Source of the DNA: an uncultured Collinsella sp. | GTDB lineage: Bacteria > Actinomycetota > Coriobacteriia > Coriobacteriales > Coriobacteriaceae | NCBI GenBank assembly: GCA_900548815.1 | Contig: URLR01000067.1 | Coordinates: 1 to 10,198, forward strand | DNA: 10,198 nucleotides | Direction: 5' to 3' | Shown here: one piece after another, positions 1-7,951 of the stretch | Position numbering within the stretch: position 1 is the first letter of the stretch | Layout of the letters: the number at the start of each line of letters is the position of its first letter | Notes under the pieces: model-generated | Told to the model about the DNA's origin: nothing | Databases searched by the model: none | The model's input: only the letters and a program-made list of their open reading frames with translations | Program-made: the position numbers and the translations under genes

Positions 1-48
1 CGAGATAGGAGTCCGTCTCGTGGGCTCGGAGATGTGTATAAGAGACAG
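1..48. other. Illumina Nextera P7-side adapter with i7 index (synthetic)
   Basis: Positions 15-48 are the Nextera read-2 transposase adapter, ending in the 19-base Tn5 mosaic end AGATGTGTATAAGAGACAG at 30-48. Positions 1-6 (CGAGAT) match the end of the P7 primer, and 7-14 (AGGAGTCC) sit exactly where the 8-base i7 index lies; from memory this is index N705. None of this is biological. Real sequence begins at 49. Any reading frame that starts or ends with adapter peptide (MYKRQ on plus, LSLIHI on minus) is contaminated here. Confidence 0.98.
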
Positions 49-3000
49 CTTCTCGTCCTTCTTATCGGACTTATCGGAGTCCTTCTTGTCGGACTTGTTG
101 TCCTTGGTCTCGGTCTTGGTCGACACCGTCGTCTTGGTCGTCGGCTTATGACCCGGGGCGACAGCGCCGCCCTTCGAGCCGGAGCCGGAACCCGTGCCAG
201 TGCCAGCGCCAGTGCCGGAACCAGTACCGGTACCAGAACCGCCGCCGCCATTCGAACCAGCGCCGCCATTACCGCCAGGGTTAACGGCATTCTTGGTCCA
301 CTTGGCATACAGCGTCAGATCGGCCGTCACCGGCGTGCTAAAGTCATACGCCTGCGTGCAAGCCTCATCGGTATACCAACCGCCGAAAGTGTAGCCATCG
401 CGCGTCGGATCGGCTGGCTTGACCAGCTTGCCATCGGCCGTAGCAACAAACTTAGTGTCGCAAGCAGACCCGCCGTTGGAGTTAAAGGCAACCGTCCAAG
501 ACTCGACAGCTCCAAGTTTAAACAGCGTGCCCGAATCATTAATGTAGTAGAGATTGCCAGAAGCATCGGCAATGACCGGAGAGTCACAGTACTGGTAATG
601 GCCAGCCGCATCATAAATCTGCGTCGCCTCTGCATCGCCGAGTGTATAGCGATACACGCCACCACCAGCAGAGTAGTTGACGTAATCCTTGCTATCCGCG
701 CTGTTAACGGTGAAGTACACATAGGTCTTGCCGCCCCGAACACTCACCAGCGGAGTAGCAGCAATACCGTTGAGGCCAGCCGGCAGCGCCTTGCCGTCGG
801 CAGCAGCGACCATCGTGGTCTTACCCGTCTTCAGGTTATAGAGAACCAGAGCAGAGCCAGTAGCCGTCTGTCCGCCGACAATCAGATTGTCACCGGACAC
901 CGCAGGGGCGCTCAGATTATTCGTAAGGCCCAGATCAACCGTCTTCTGTTCACTCAGCACGCCCTTCGACGAAAGCGAAATCACATGGAGCTTTCCGTCG
1001 TGCGTCATCTGATAGAAGGTCGAACCATTGGACGGATCGGCAATGCAATCGGCATTTGCGACAGCGCCGAGCTTCATGGTCGAAACGACATCGCCCGTCG
1101 TCTTATCAATGCACCTAAGCGTACCCGCGCTCGTAGGAACGATGGCATACTTATTCGTCAAAGCCGCACCAGTCCAGTAATAGCCCTCGGCAGGGTCGAT
1201 GTTCTGCCAAGAAACTTCGCCCGTGGCAATCTTAATGCGCGCAAAGGAGCCGTTGCCGTAGGTCGCGTTGTAATTCTCGTCATACGAAATATCGACCGAG
1301 CCTACATAGACGTACTCGCCGTCCGAAACGACGGTGCAGGAGCTCTGCGTCAAGTCCGTCAAACCAGGCGTCAGCCACTTGCAGATCAGCTTGTCTGCAG
1401 TAATCGCCTGGACCGCACCGCCGTTGAGCGGAACGATGATAAGGCCATTGGTATAGATCGGACGAGAGGTATAGCTCACCTTGGAGGCAAGCGGCGCAGA
1501 GGCAACCTTTTTGCCCGTGGACGAATCGATCTTAATGAGCTCGTTCTCGGTCGCGATGTACACAAAGCCGTTAGCAATGACAGGCTCGCTGCAGTTGGCA
1601 TACTGCTGACCAGACTCGGCCTTCCAATCGAAGGCCCACTTAAGACCGGCGGCCTGCGCAGGCGTCTTGGCATCCGTTACGGTCGAACCGTTGCCACTGT
1701 TGCCGTAGCCGGCCCACTCGGCATCCCAATCAGGAGTCGTCGCGCTCGGATCCACGACAATCTTGTCGGGATCGGGCATGGGCGAATTATCGGTGGTATA
1801 GGCAAGCGTAACCTTATCGCCGCTCTTGAGCGTAATCTGATTGGCGCAGAGTAAGGAGGGCTCTCCGTTGATATACAGATGCCAATATTTATTGGTCGCA
1901 GCATCCCAACCATACGGCTTGTGATCGAACGGCGAAGTAATGGAATTCAGGAACCAGTACTCACCACTCTGGGAGCCGTTGTACGCAACGCCCTTGGCCT
2001 TCAGAACTGCCTCAATAAGGATCTGGGCCGTGGAGCCTTCGGGCAGAGAAACATTGCTTGCCGTGCCCCAACGCGTATTGTTCCCGTTGACATCGGGACC
2101 GATAACATCGGCGGATCCAAGCACCTGACCGGGGAGGGCATCGGCGTCAGCACCATACATAAAGGTGACGGCGTCACCCTCCTGGAGCTTGTAGGCACCG
2201 GCGCCAACGTCGGCGAACTTGCCATTTACGTAGAAGCGCCAATAGCTATTGGTCGCAGCATCATAGCCACAATAGGACTTACCATCGAAGGGCGAATAAA
2301 TGCCGTTGAGGAACCAGCCCCAAGACGATTCGCCAGCATCGAGAGTAAGGCCGACCTGCTCAAGGAAATCCTTGGCAGTGGAGCCTGCCTTGAGACTCGT
2401 CTGACCCGTCGAAGCCCAAACCTGCTGCTTGCCGTCCTTGTCCTTACCGAGAACCTGAACAGAAGCATGGACAGAATCGGACGGCAACTGGTCGCCCCAG
2501 CCACCGTAGAACCACGTGACGGTATCGCCGGCATGGATGGTGACATTGTCCGCCGTATAGTCACTCGACTTGCCGTTGATGAACAGCTGCCAATAGGTCG
2601 AATAATCTTGGGGCGTACCCAGCTCAACACCGTTGTACTTAAGGCTCAGAATGAAGGAGCCCGCAGCAACGGCGTCAATGTCGTTCGCCTCGAGTGCGAC
2701 CTTCGTAAGATCAAGCGCGCTCGAACCGGACGTCACCACATACTGCGCATTATCGACCCAAGTCTGAGTCTTGCCCTGGGCATCGCGACCAATGACGGTC
2801 ACATTTGCGGCAACCTGGTCTTTAACGACAGGGGACGAGCTACCAGCCGTATAGGCAAACTCAATCTTCTGCCCCTGGGTGAGCTTGACGCTGCTCGCGC
2901 CAACCGAGGAAGACGCGCCGTCGACGAACAGCTGCCAGAAGGCATAAGTCGTCGGATCGTAGGCAAGCGTGCGACCATCGCTCGGGGATGTGATGCTTTC

Positions 3001-3702
3001 GAGGTAGAAACCGTATGCCGTGTTCGGTTCGTACTTCGCCTTGAAGCCCGTCTTCTCCTGCAGCTTAATGAAGGCATCCGCAGCCGTCGCGCCCTCGTCG
3101 AGCTTGAGCTGCGTAGGTGCCACCCAGGTCTGAGCCTTGCCGTCAGCATCGGTGCCAATAATCGAGAACGAGACCTCGACCTGCTTCTTGGCGACATCGC
3201 CGGTTTCTGTCGGGTTCTCTGTCTGAACGGCAGCCGCGGCGGCAGATCCCGCTTGGCCAGCGGATGCCGTCGAAGACTGCTCGCTCGTGGCAGGGCTCTC
3301 CCCCGTCGCCGAGCCTTCGTCGCCAGTTGCTGCCTCTGTTATGGCTGCACTAGCTGCAGGCGCGCCCTCGGAATCCGAAACCTCGGCGCCGCTCTGCTCA
3401 GCGGTACCGCCCGCAAGCGCTGCGTCCTCGCCCGGCGTCGCAGTCTGAGCCACAGCCTCGGCAATGCCCTCGGCGCCCTCGGCCCACAGCTGAGACGGTG
3501 TGGTGCCAAAGGCCATCGCGAAGGCCAGGAATGCCACCAGGCCGCGCTTGGCTACGCCGCGCGCAATTGCGCCACGGCGATGCAACGAGGCGCGCTCACG
3601 CTCGTCCTCAAACATATCCATTTGTCCCCCATTGTCTGTACTTGGAGCGTTGCCTTGAGACTGCCCCACGTCATCGCGCATGTTGCGCTCGAGTTCCCCC
3701 AT
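49..3702 (-). CDS. B12-riboswitch-controlled secreted/surface protein: four DUF4430 repeats, PQQ-like beta-propeller, InlB-type repeat (3' end missing)
   Basis: This is one uninterrupted frame of 1218 codons that enters the adapter without a stop, so the C-terminus is missing. The ATG at 3702 is chosen because GAGGGAAGGGGG lies 6 nt upstream; in-frame ATGs at 3621 (Met28) and 3615 are alternatives. Visible order: charged N-region, then hydrophobic segment LVAFLAFAMAFG (about 55-66) with likely cleavage after LWA (74); Ala/Glu/Ser-rich linker 75-171; four DUF4430-like repeats at about 173-285, 297-402, 411-517 and 531-637, with recurring features such as G.D..GK.QTW, FL..I.SPFDG and YW.LY.NG followed by GD.VTF.Y; about eight short YVYIA..G.L..ID..TG-type blades (about 675-1064) resembling a PQQ-like propeller; an InlB/Flg_new repeat (1067-1137, FNSNGG, GYTFGGWYTD, LYAKWT); Gly/Ser/Thr linker; Lys/Asp-rich tail. 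DUF4430 is the family of the transcobalamin/intrinsic-factor C-terminal domain. Together with the upstream B12 riboswitch this suggests extracellular corrinoid binding, which is inference. The unseen C-terminus may carry a wall or membrane anchor. Confidence 0.93.
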
Positions 3703-3708
3703 CGGGGT

Positions 3709-3721
3709 CCCCCTTCCCTCC
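3709..3721 (-). promoter_or_regulatory. Ribosome binding site deciding the start at 3702
   Basis: On the minus strand the purine run GGAGGGAAGGGGG ends 6 nt before the ATG at 3702. It is followed by CCCC, which could pair with the G run. No U-tract terminator lies between the riboswitch and this site, so riboswitch control is more likely at translation, by hiding this site, than by termination. The CTCC inside the 3' edge of the aptamer is complementary to GGAG here. That pairing is only a suggestion. Confidence 0.6.
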
Positions 3722-3764
3722 AGAGCCCTATGCACACCGGCGGCATACGCCGCAGCCGCATGCA

Positions 3765-3937
3765 AGATGGGAGGCGATCCGACTTAACCTTAACGACTCG
3801 GGCGCGCCGTCCGATCTGCGACGCGAACATCCCGAGCCAAGAGGAATTACGGTTACTGGTACAGCCGGGGACTTGCACCCCGATTCTCCCAAACGCGCAG
3901 GAAAACCGCGCATTCGTGCGTCTCCGCACCACCATCT
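3765..3937 (-). ncRNA. Cobalamin (adenosylcobalamin-type) riboswitch
   Basis: Read on the minus strand, the outer stem P1 pairs AGATGG (3937-3932) with CCATCT (3770-3765). The B12-box core lies at 3849-3882: CGGGG-TGCAAGT-CCCCG, then GCTGTACCAGTAACCGT, closely matching the family's GGTGCGAATCC..GCTGacc..GCAACCGT. GGGAGAAT precedes it, as in the family's GGGAA. A further stem pairs CTCGGG with CCCGAG. The 3' side has AAGTCGGATCGCC, matching the conserved AGTCnGGAtACC. The order, spacing and 173-nt length fit Rfam class RF00174. It lies 62 nt upstream of the DUF4430 surface gene, and no other gene is in position to be its target. A small hairpin (GCGGC-GTAT-GCCGC, 3740-3753) follows the aptamer with no U-tract, so control is probably translational. 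Confidence 0.93.
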
Positions 3938-3946
3938 AGGCCATCG

Positions 3947-3975
3947 ATTAAAACCGTCAATATGCTATCACGCAA
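3947..3975 (-). promoter_or_regulatory. Candidate promoter of the riboswitch transcript
   Basis: On the minus strand, TTGCGT (3975-3970) and TTTAAT (3952-3947, five of six to the -10 consensus) are separated by 17 nt. A start about 7 nt downstream would fall near 3940, just before stem P1 of the riboswitch, which is why I prefer it. A rival TTGACG (3960-3955) plus TAGATG pairing would begin transcription inside P1 and is less sensible. The -35 overlaps the T-tract of the preceding terminator. Confidence 0.45.
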
Positions 3976-4001
3976 AAGGGCCTCGCACGCAGGCGAAGCC
4001 C
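3974..4001 (-). terminator. Intrinsic terminator of the phasin-like/UbiB operon
   Basis: The minus-strand RNA folds as GGGCUUCGC, a 6-nt loop, then GCGAGGCCC followed directly by UUUU: a 9-bp stem with one G-U pair. It lies 51 nt past the stop of the UbiB-like gene and just before the promoter and riboswitch of the surface gene, so it separates the two transcripts. Confidence 0.85.
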
Positions 4002-4052
4002 AAGGTAAAAGCTATTGTTTGCGAAAGGAAAATGCGGTGACGGTCGCAGCCT

Positions 4053-5816
4053 CTAGTGCTTGCCGCCGTGGCTGTTGAGCCAGATATTGCGGCCCAGCAT
4101 AAGCGCCAGCACCAGCGCGCTCACGTAGCCCATAAAGCCAATGACCGGGATACCAAACACAACCGGCTCGATGCGCGCGTAGTACACCACCGACGAACCG
4201 ATAAACAGACCGGCGATCACAATTGCCATCGACATGCGGTCGATAATCCCACCTAGCTGTCGCAGCGCCTTATCGCTGCTCATGATCTGCGTGTTCACCT
4301 TAAGCTGACCGCGCGTGAGCATACGCGAAGCCAAGCCCAGATACTCGGCCGCCTCAAGCGAGCCCTTCGCCGCGCGATAACTGCTCGCTGCAAAGTCGCG
4401 GCTCATCTCGCGCATGCGGGCGTAGGTGCTCTTCTCGTTTTTGATGTGCGTCTGGATGATCTGGATCATGTTGACGTTAGGCATGTACTCGGTCAACAGG
4501 CCCTCGAGCGTCACCATGCCGCGGGCGAACATTGTCACCACGCTCGGCAGCTCAACGTCATTTTTGCGCGCGAGGTTTAACAGCGAGGTCAAAAACTCAC
4601 CGATATCCAGGTCCTTAAGGTCAAGGCCCGCAAAGTCAGCCACGATAAAGTCCAAATCGGACAAAAAGGCCGAATGATCGAGCTCGGCAGAATCGCCGCG
4701 CGTTACGGCAAAGCGCATGAGCGAATCCTTGAGCTTGGGCACGTCACCCTCGGCCACGGCGAAAATCATGTCCTTGACGATGCCGCGGTCGTGGCTCGAC
4801 ATGCGTCCGACCATGCCCAAGTCGATAAAGTAGACGATGCCGTCCTTGAGAATGATGTTTCCCGCATGCGGGTCGGCATGGAAAAAGCCGTCATCGAGCA
4901 CCTGCGTCGAGTAGTCCTCGACGATTGCGGCACCGATCTTTTCCAAGTCATAGCCCTCGGCCACCAAGCGTTCAGGATCGGCGATCGAGATGCCGTCAAC
5001 GTAATCCATGACCACCACGTGCTCGGTGCACAGGTCCAGATAGGATTTAGGGCACGTCACGCCATGAACGCTCTTATGGAACTCGTAGAAGTCGTTGAGG
5101 TTTTTTGCCTCGGCCAAAAAGTTGGTCTCCTCGCGAAACGAGGTCCACAACTCCTCGACTACGCCGTGCAGGTCAACGAATTGATCGGTGTTGACGAACT
5201 TGGAAACGATACGCACCACCGAGCGGATGATATCGATGTCCTGCGCCATAACCTGCTGCGCACCGGGGCGCTGCACCTTGACGGCCACGTCCTCGCCCGT
5301 CACCAGACGAGCGCGGTGCACCTGCGCGAGCGATGCGCTACCAAGCGGATTGGGGTCGATCGCATCGAACATCTCCCCCAGGCGCAGGCCGTATTCTTCT
5401 TCCAGACAACTGAGTACGACCTCGTACGGTACGGGCTCCACGTCGGAGCGCAGACGACGCAGCTCGTCGCAAAAGCGTTGCGGCAGAATCTCGGACCGGT
5501 TGGCCAGAATCTGCCCCATCTTGACGAACATGGGGCCGAGTTCCTCGAGCAGGCGGCGCAAACGAACCGGCGTGAGGTTATCCCACACGCGGTACTTTTT
5601 GACCAGGCGAACAATCTGTCCGATGCGCTCGCGGCGACCCGCCGGCGTGAGCTGGTATTCCTCGTCCGGCGCCATCGCGTCGGGCTCCTCGGGCACCATA
5701 TCGACGGCGCGCGGCTTCTTGCGAGCGCCCGAGACGGCGGCGTCGACCTCATCGACAACCGCCGCCTCGTCACCCAAGGGGTCTAGATTGTTGTAATCGG
5801 TGGTGGAATCTGCCAT
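4053..5816 (-). CDS. ABC1/UbiB (COQ8-like) atypical protein kinase, membrane-anchored
   Basis: The 587-aa product has the hallmarks of the UbiB/COQ8/ABC1 family in the right order: KxGQ at 99-102 (FVKMGQ); an Ala-rich loop in place of the usual Gly loop (GSASLAQV, 159-166); the ATP lysine in VAVKVQRP (K180); a conserved EETNF segment (229-233); the catalytic HADPHAGN (313-320); and the metal-binding DLG (332-334). Two hydrophobic segments near 529-547 and 553-576 place the C-terminus in the membrane, as in UbiB. The N-terminal 50 residues are acidic and probably disordered. In quinone-making bacteria the family acts as an ATPase/kinase-like accessory of ubiquinone synthesis. An anaerobic actinobacterium is unlikely to make ubiquinone, so the substrate here is unknown. 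Its start follows the stop of the phasin-like gene by 8 nt and has only a weak ribosome site, suggesting translational coupling. Confidence 0.95.
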   Translation of the reverse strand: MADSTTDYNNLDPLGDEAAVVDEVDAAVSGARKKPRAVDMVPEEPDAMAPDEEYQLTPAGRRERIGQIVRLVKKYRVWDNLTPVRLRRLLEELGPMFVKMGQILANRSEILPQRFCDELRRLRSDVEPVPYEVVLSCLEEEYGLRLGEMFDAIDPNPLGSASLAQVHRARLVTGEDVAVKVQRPGAQQVMAQDIDIIRSVVRIVSKFVNTDQFVDLHGVVEELWTSFREETNFLAEAKNLNDFYEFHKSVHGVTCPKSYLDLCTEHVVVMDYVDGISIADPERLVAEGYDLEKIGAAIVEDYSTQVLDDGFFHADPHAGNIILKDGIVYFIDLGMVGRMSSHDRGIVKDMIFAVAEGDVPKLKDSLMRFAVTRGDSAELDHSAFLSDLDFIVADFAGLDLKDLDIGEFLTSLLNLARKNDVELPSVVTMFARGMVTLEGLLTEYMPNVNMIQIIQTHIKNEKSTYARMREMSRDFAASSYRAAKGSLEAAEYLGLASRMLTRGQLKVNTQIMSSDKALRQLGGIIDRMSMAIVIAGLFIGSSVVYYARIEPVVFGIPVIGFMGYVSALVLALMLGRNIWLNSHGGKH

Positions 5817-5824
5817 CTGCGCTG

Positions 5825-6241
5825 CTACTCGGCCTCTTCGGTATCCTTCGCATCGTCGGGCTCAACGGACTCGACGGGCACCGAGGTCACGTTGTCCTCG
5901 ACCGAATCGACGATGTCGCGCACATGGGCCAGGAAGGCAGTGCGCTCGGGAGCGGTCATGACGCGGACGCGGGCAAGGATGAGCTCGTCGAGCACGCGCT
6001 GGGCCGCGGTCTCGCCCTGCATGCCCAGACGCTCGGTCAGGTCGGAGATGGTGCCACCGGCCTGCTCGAACATATCGGACACGCTGCGGGCGATATCGGG
6101 GGCGCCTGCGTCCTTGCGCACCTGCTCGCCCTTGGTACTGAGGTCGTCGAGAACCTTCTTGCTGCCCTCGACGGCAACGGCGGCAGCGCCAAAGCCAACG
6201 TTGATGGCGCCGTTAACAAGCTGATCGAGTTTCATAACCAT
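5825..6241 (-). CDS. Phasin-like helical coiled-coil protein
   Basis: The 138-aa protein has no signal peptide. Residues 1-25 form an amphipathic, Ala/Gly/Val-rich helix. Residues 26-95 are heptad-like and charged (KKVLDDLSTKGEQVRKDAG, DMFEQAGGTISDLTERLG). The tail after 120 is acidic and Pro/Val/Glu-rich. This layout resembles phasins and polyhydroxyalkanoate granule-associated proteins, which coat hydrophobic surfaces, but no residue is diagnostic and no PHA synthase gene is in view. The ATG at 6241 is chosen because GGAG lies 6 nt upstream; an upstream TTG at 6253 overlaps that site and is unlikely, and ATG 6235 is possible. It is the first gene of a two-gene operon with the UbiB-like kinase, suggesting that the helical protein is its partner or regulator. 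That role is inference. Confidence 0.82.
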   Translation of the reverse strand: MVMKLDQLVNGAINVGFGAAAVAVEGSKKVLDDLSTKGEQVRKDAGAPDIARSVSDMFEQAGGTISDLTERLGMQGETAAQRVLDELILARVRVMTAPERTAFLAHVRDIVDSVEDNVTSVPVESVEPDDAKDTEEAE

Positions 6242-6276
6242 GGTTGTCTCCAATCACAAACAACTGCATTGGCGTT

Positions 6277-6306
6277 CTTGTACCCAAGATTGAGTGAAAG
6301 CGACAA
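6277..6306 (-). promoter_or_regulatory. Candidate promoter of the phasin-like/UbiB operon
   Basis: On the minus strand, TTGTCG (6306-6301) and TACAAG (6282-6277) are separated by 18 nt, each matching four of six consensus bases. This lies in the 99-bp gap between the C69 peptidase stop and the phasin-like start, and would leave a leader of about 30 nt. No clear intrinsic terminator for the peptidase gene is visible in the gap. Confidence 0.35.
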
Positions 6307-6340
6307 AGCGTTTTAGCGCTATTCGATCGACGGGAAATCC

Positions 6341-7864
6341 CTACCTCACGTTGTCGTTCATCGCGAAAGAGTTCTTCATGGCGCAGCTCGTGGTGTAGAG
6401 CACCTTGCCCAGCAGGGCATCGGTCTCCACGCGGACACGCTCGGCAAAGGCCTCGTTGGCGCGTGCAAGCTCGGCAGGCACCTCGGCCTCGGGCAGAGCG
6501 GCTACGGCAGCGTCGACGTCATGGATCTGCTTGTGGCCCATGCCACCGACCTTCTCCTGATAGTCCTCGACCGCGCGACCGCACTCATGGAAACGGACGT
6601 CAGCCAGCGCGCCGATCAGGCGGTTGGCCCAGTAGAAGTTTTCGGACGTCACGCGAGCCTGCGTGTCGGCATAGTACTCGGGCATGGTCTCGACGTTGGC
6701 GTACAGCGGAACCAGCGCGTTAAACGAGTTGGAGCCAAACGCCATCCACTGCACGGCGCGATAGGCCGGCTGCGCATAGGGACGTAACTGCAACACGGCG
6801 AGCTGGCTGTTGCGGTTGATGCCGATGGGGCGATATGCGCCACGCGTTGCGGGCGTGCCCTTGCTACCGTAGCAATCGTACTCCGTGCCCTGGTAGTGGC
6901 TCGAGAGTACGTACTTGATGTCCTCGATGGTCACCTTGCGCTCGGGCACGCGGCTCCAGGGGATATCGTCGCTCTCGGGCGTGTAGTCGGCGTCGGGGCC
7001 ATCCCACACGTCGCTGGGGTTGAGACAGCGCTGCATGTACCACGCGCGCGGCGTGTTGTAGACGTGGTCGCTGTCGCTGTGCGAGCCAAAGGCCTCGCGC
7101 GGGTTAAAGACCGCAGCCGGGCCGTCGCCCTCGACGCCCAGCGTCAGGTCCAGATGCCACTCGGCCATCCAGGCGCGCAAGTCGGCGGAGCACATGTGGT
7201 CGGCCTGGGCGCCCTCGGCGTCATCCAGGTCAAAGCTGTCGATACCCAGCTGGTTGGGCATGGTCACATAGGCGTCATCGGGCACGCGCTTGGCAATCCA
7301 GTGGTGACCACCGATGGTCTCGAGCCACCAGATCTCGTCCACATCACTAAAGGCGATGCCGTTGTTCTCGTAGGTGCCGTAGCGCTCGAGCAGGTCGCCC
7401 AGGATACGAACGCCGTCGCGGGCGGACTTGGCATACGGCAGCACCAGGGTCACCATGTCCTCCTCGCCCAAGCCGCCGGGCTGTGCCGGAACGTATCCGT
7501 CCTCGCCCTCGTTGCCCTTGGCGGGTACGTAGTCGACGAGCGGATCGGCGCCGCGGACGCGCTCGTTGGTGGTGAGCGTCTCGGTTGCGGACATGCCCAC
7601 ATTGAGCTCGTTGAAACCGGCCTCGGCCCAGATGCCGTGGCCCGGGACAACATCGGGGACACTCGTGTAGCGCATGGGGTTATCGGGCAGCCCAACGGTC
7701 AGGTGACTCAGGACGCTTGTGTAGACGCGCGGCTGCTCGTCGGGATGCACCACGCGCATACGCTTGGGCTCAAACACCCCGTTGGACGAGTCCTCGTTAC
7801 GCGCGACAAGCGTCGACCCGTCGCAGCTTGCGTTTTTACCGACCAAAATCGTTGTGCACGGCAT
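6341..7864 (-). CDS. pepD: C69-family dipeptidase (PepD-like, N-terminal nucleophile hydrolase)
   Basis: The 507-aa product begins MPCTTILVGKNAS followed by DGSTLVARNEDS, the signature start of peptidase family C69. The cysteine at position 3 would become the N-terminal nucleophile after removal of the first residues. Further family-like segments include GHGIWAEAGFNELNVGMSAT (75-94), VLPYAKSARDGVRILGDLLE (141-160), ENNGIAFSDVDEIWWLE (166-182) and GGHHWIAKRVPDDAYVTMPN (185-204). There is no signal peptide, so it acts in the cytoplasm. Family members cleave dipeptides of broad sequence, for peptide nutrition or turnover. The ATG at 7864 is preferred over 7870, because AGGAGG at 7876-7871 lies directly against the 7870 codon but 6 nt from 7864. 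Length and motifs look intact. It has its own strong ribosome site and no close neighbour, so it is probably monocistronic. The gene symbol is by family only. Confidence 0.95.
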   Translation of the reverse strand: MPCTTILVGKNASCDGSTLVARNEDSSNGVFEPKRMRVVHPDEQPRVYTSVLSHLTVGLPDNPMRYTSVPDVVPGHGIWAEAGFNELNVGMSATETLTTNERVRGADPLVDYVPAKGNEGEDGYVPAQPGGLGEEDMVTLVLPYAKSARDGVRILGDLLERYGTYENNGIAFSDVDEIWWLETIGGHHWIAKRVPDDAYVTMPNQLGIDSFDLDDAEGAQADHMCSADLRAWMAEWHLDLTLGVEGDGPAAVFNPREAFGSHSDSDHVYNTPRAWYMQRCLNPSDVWDGPDADYTPESDDIPWSRVPERKVTIEDIKYVLSSHYQGTEYDCYGSKGTPATRGAYRPIGINRNSQLAVLQLRPYAQPAYRAVQWMAFGSNSFNALVPLYANVETMPEYYADTQARVTSENFYWANRLIGALADVRFHECGRAVEDYQEKVGGMGHKQIHDVDAAVAALPEAEVPAELARANEAFAERVRVETDALLGKVLYTTSCAMKNSFAMNDNVR

Positions 7865-7870
7865 GCACAT

Positions 7871-7876
7871 CCTCCT
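7871..7876 (-). promoter_or_regulatory. Strong ribosome binding site of the C69 dipeptidase
   Basis: AGGAGG on the minus strand, 6 nt before the ATG at 7864. It abuts the alternative ATG at 7870 with no spacer, which rules that start out. The start choice matters because it puts the nucleophile cysteine at position 3. Confidence 0.9.
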
Positions 7877-7951
7877 TGAGCGAAGAAATCAAACGGCAAC
7901 AGTGTATCGCTTCGGCGAAAAAAGGGCGAAACCACAGCCCCAGCAACCCCT

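Noticed and set aside
34..1854. Long plus-strand open frame (606 codons) starting inside the adapter
   Set aside because: It starts with adapter peptide MYKRQ and is exactly antisense, codon on codon, to the surface protein. It stays open because the sense gene almost never uses TTA, CTA or TCA. It stops at 1852-1854, where the sense gene has a TTA leucine codon.
1879..3939. Long plus-strand open frame (686 codons)
   Set aside because: Antisense shadow of the same surface gene and of the riboswitch, in the same register as the sense codons, with no ribosome site and no domain.
4674..5786. Plus-strand open frame of 370 codons
   Set aside because: Antisense to the UbiB-like kinase, whose motifs are all intact on the minus strand.
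6896..7879. Plus-strand open frame of 327 codons
   Set aside because: Antisense to the C69 dipeptidase, which has a strong ribosome site and family motifs.
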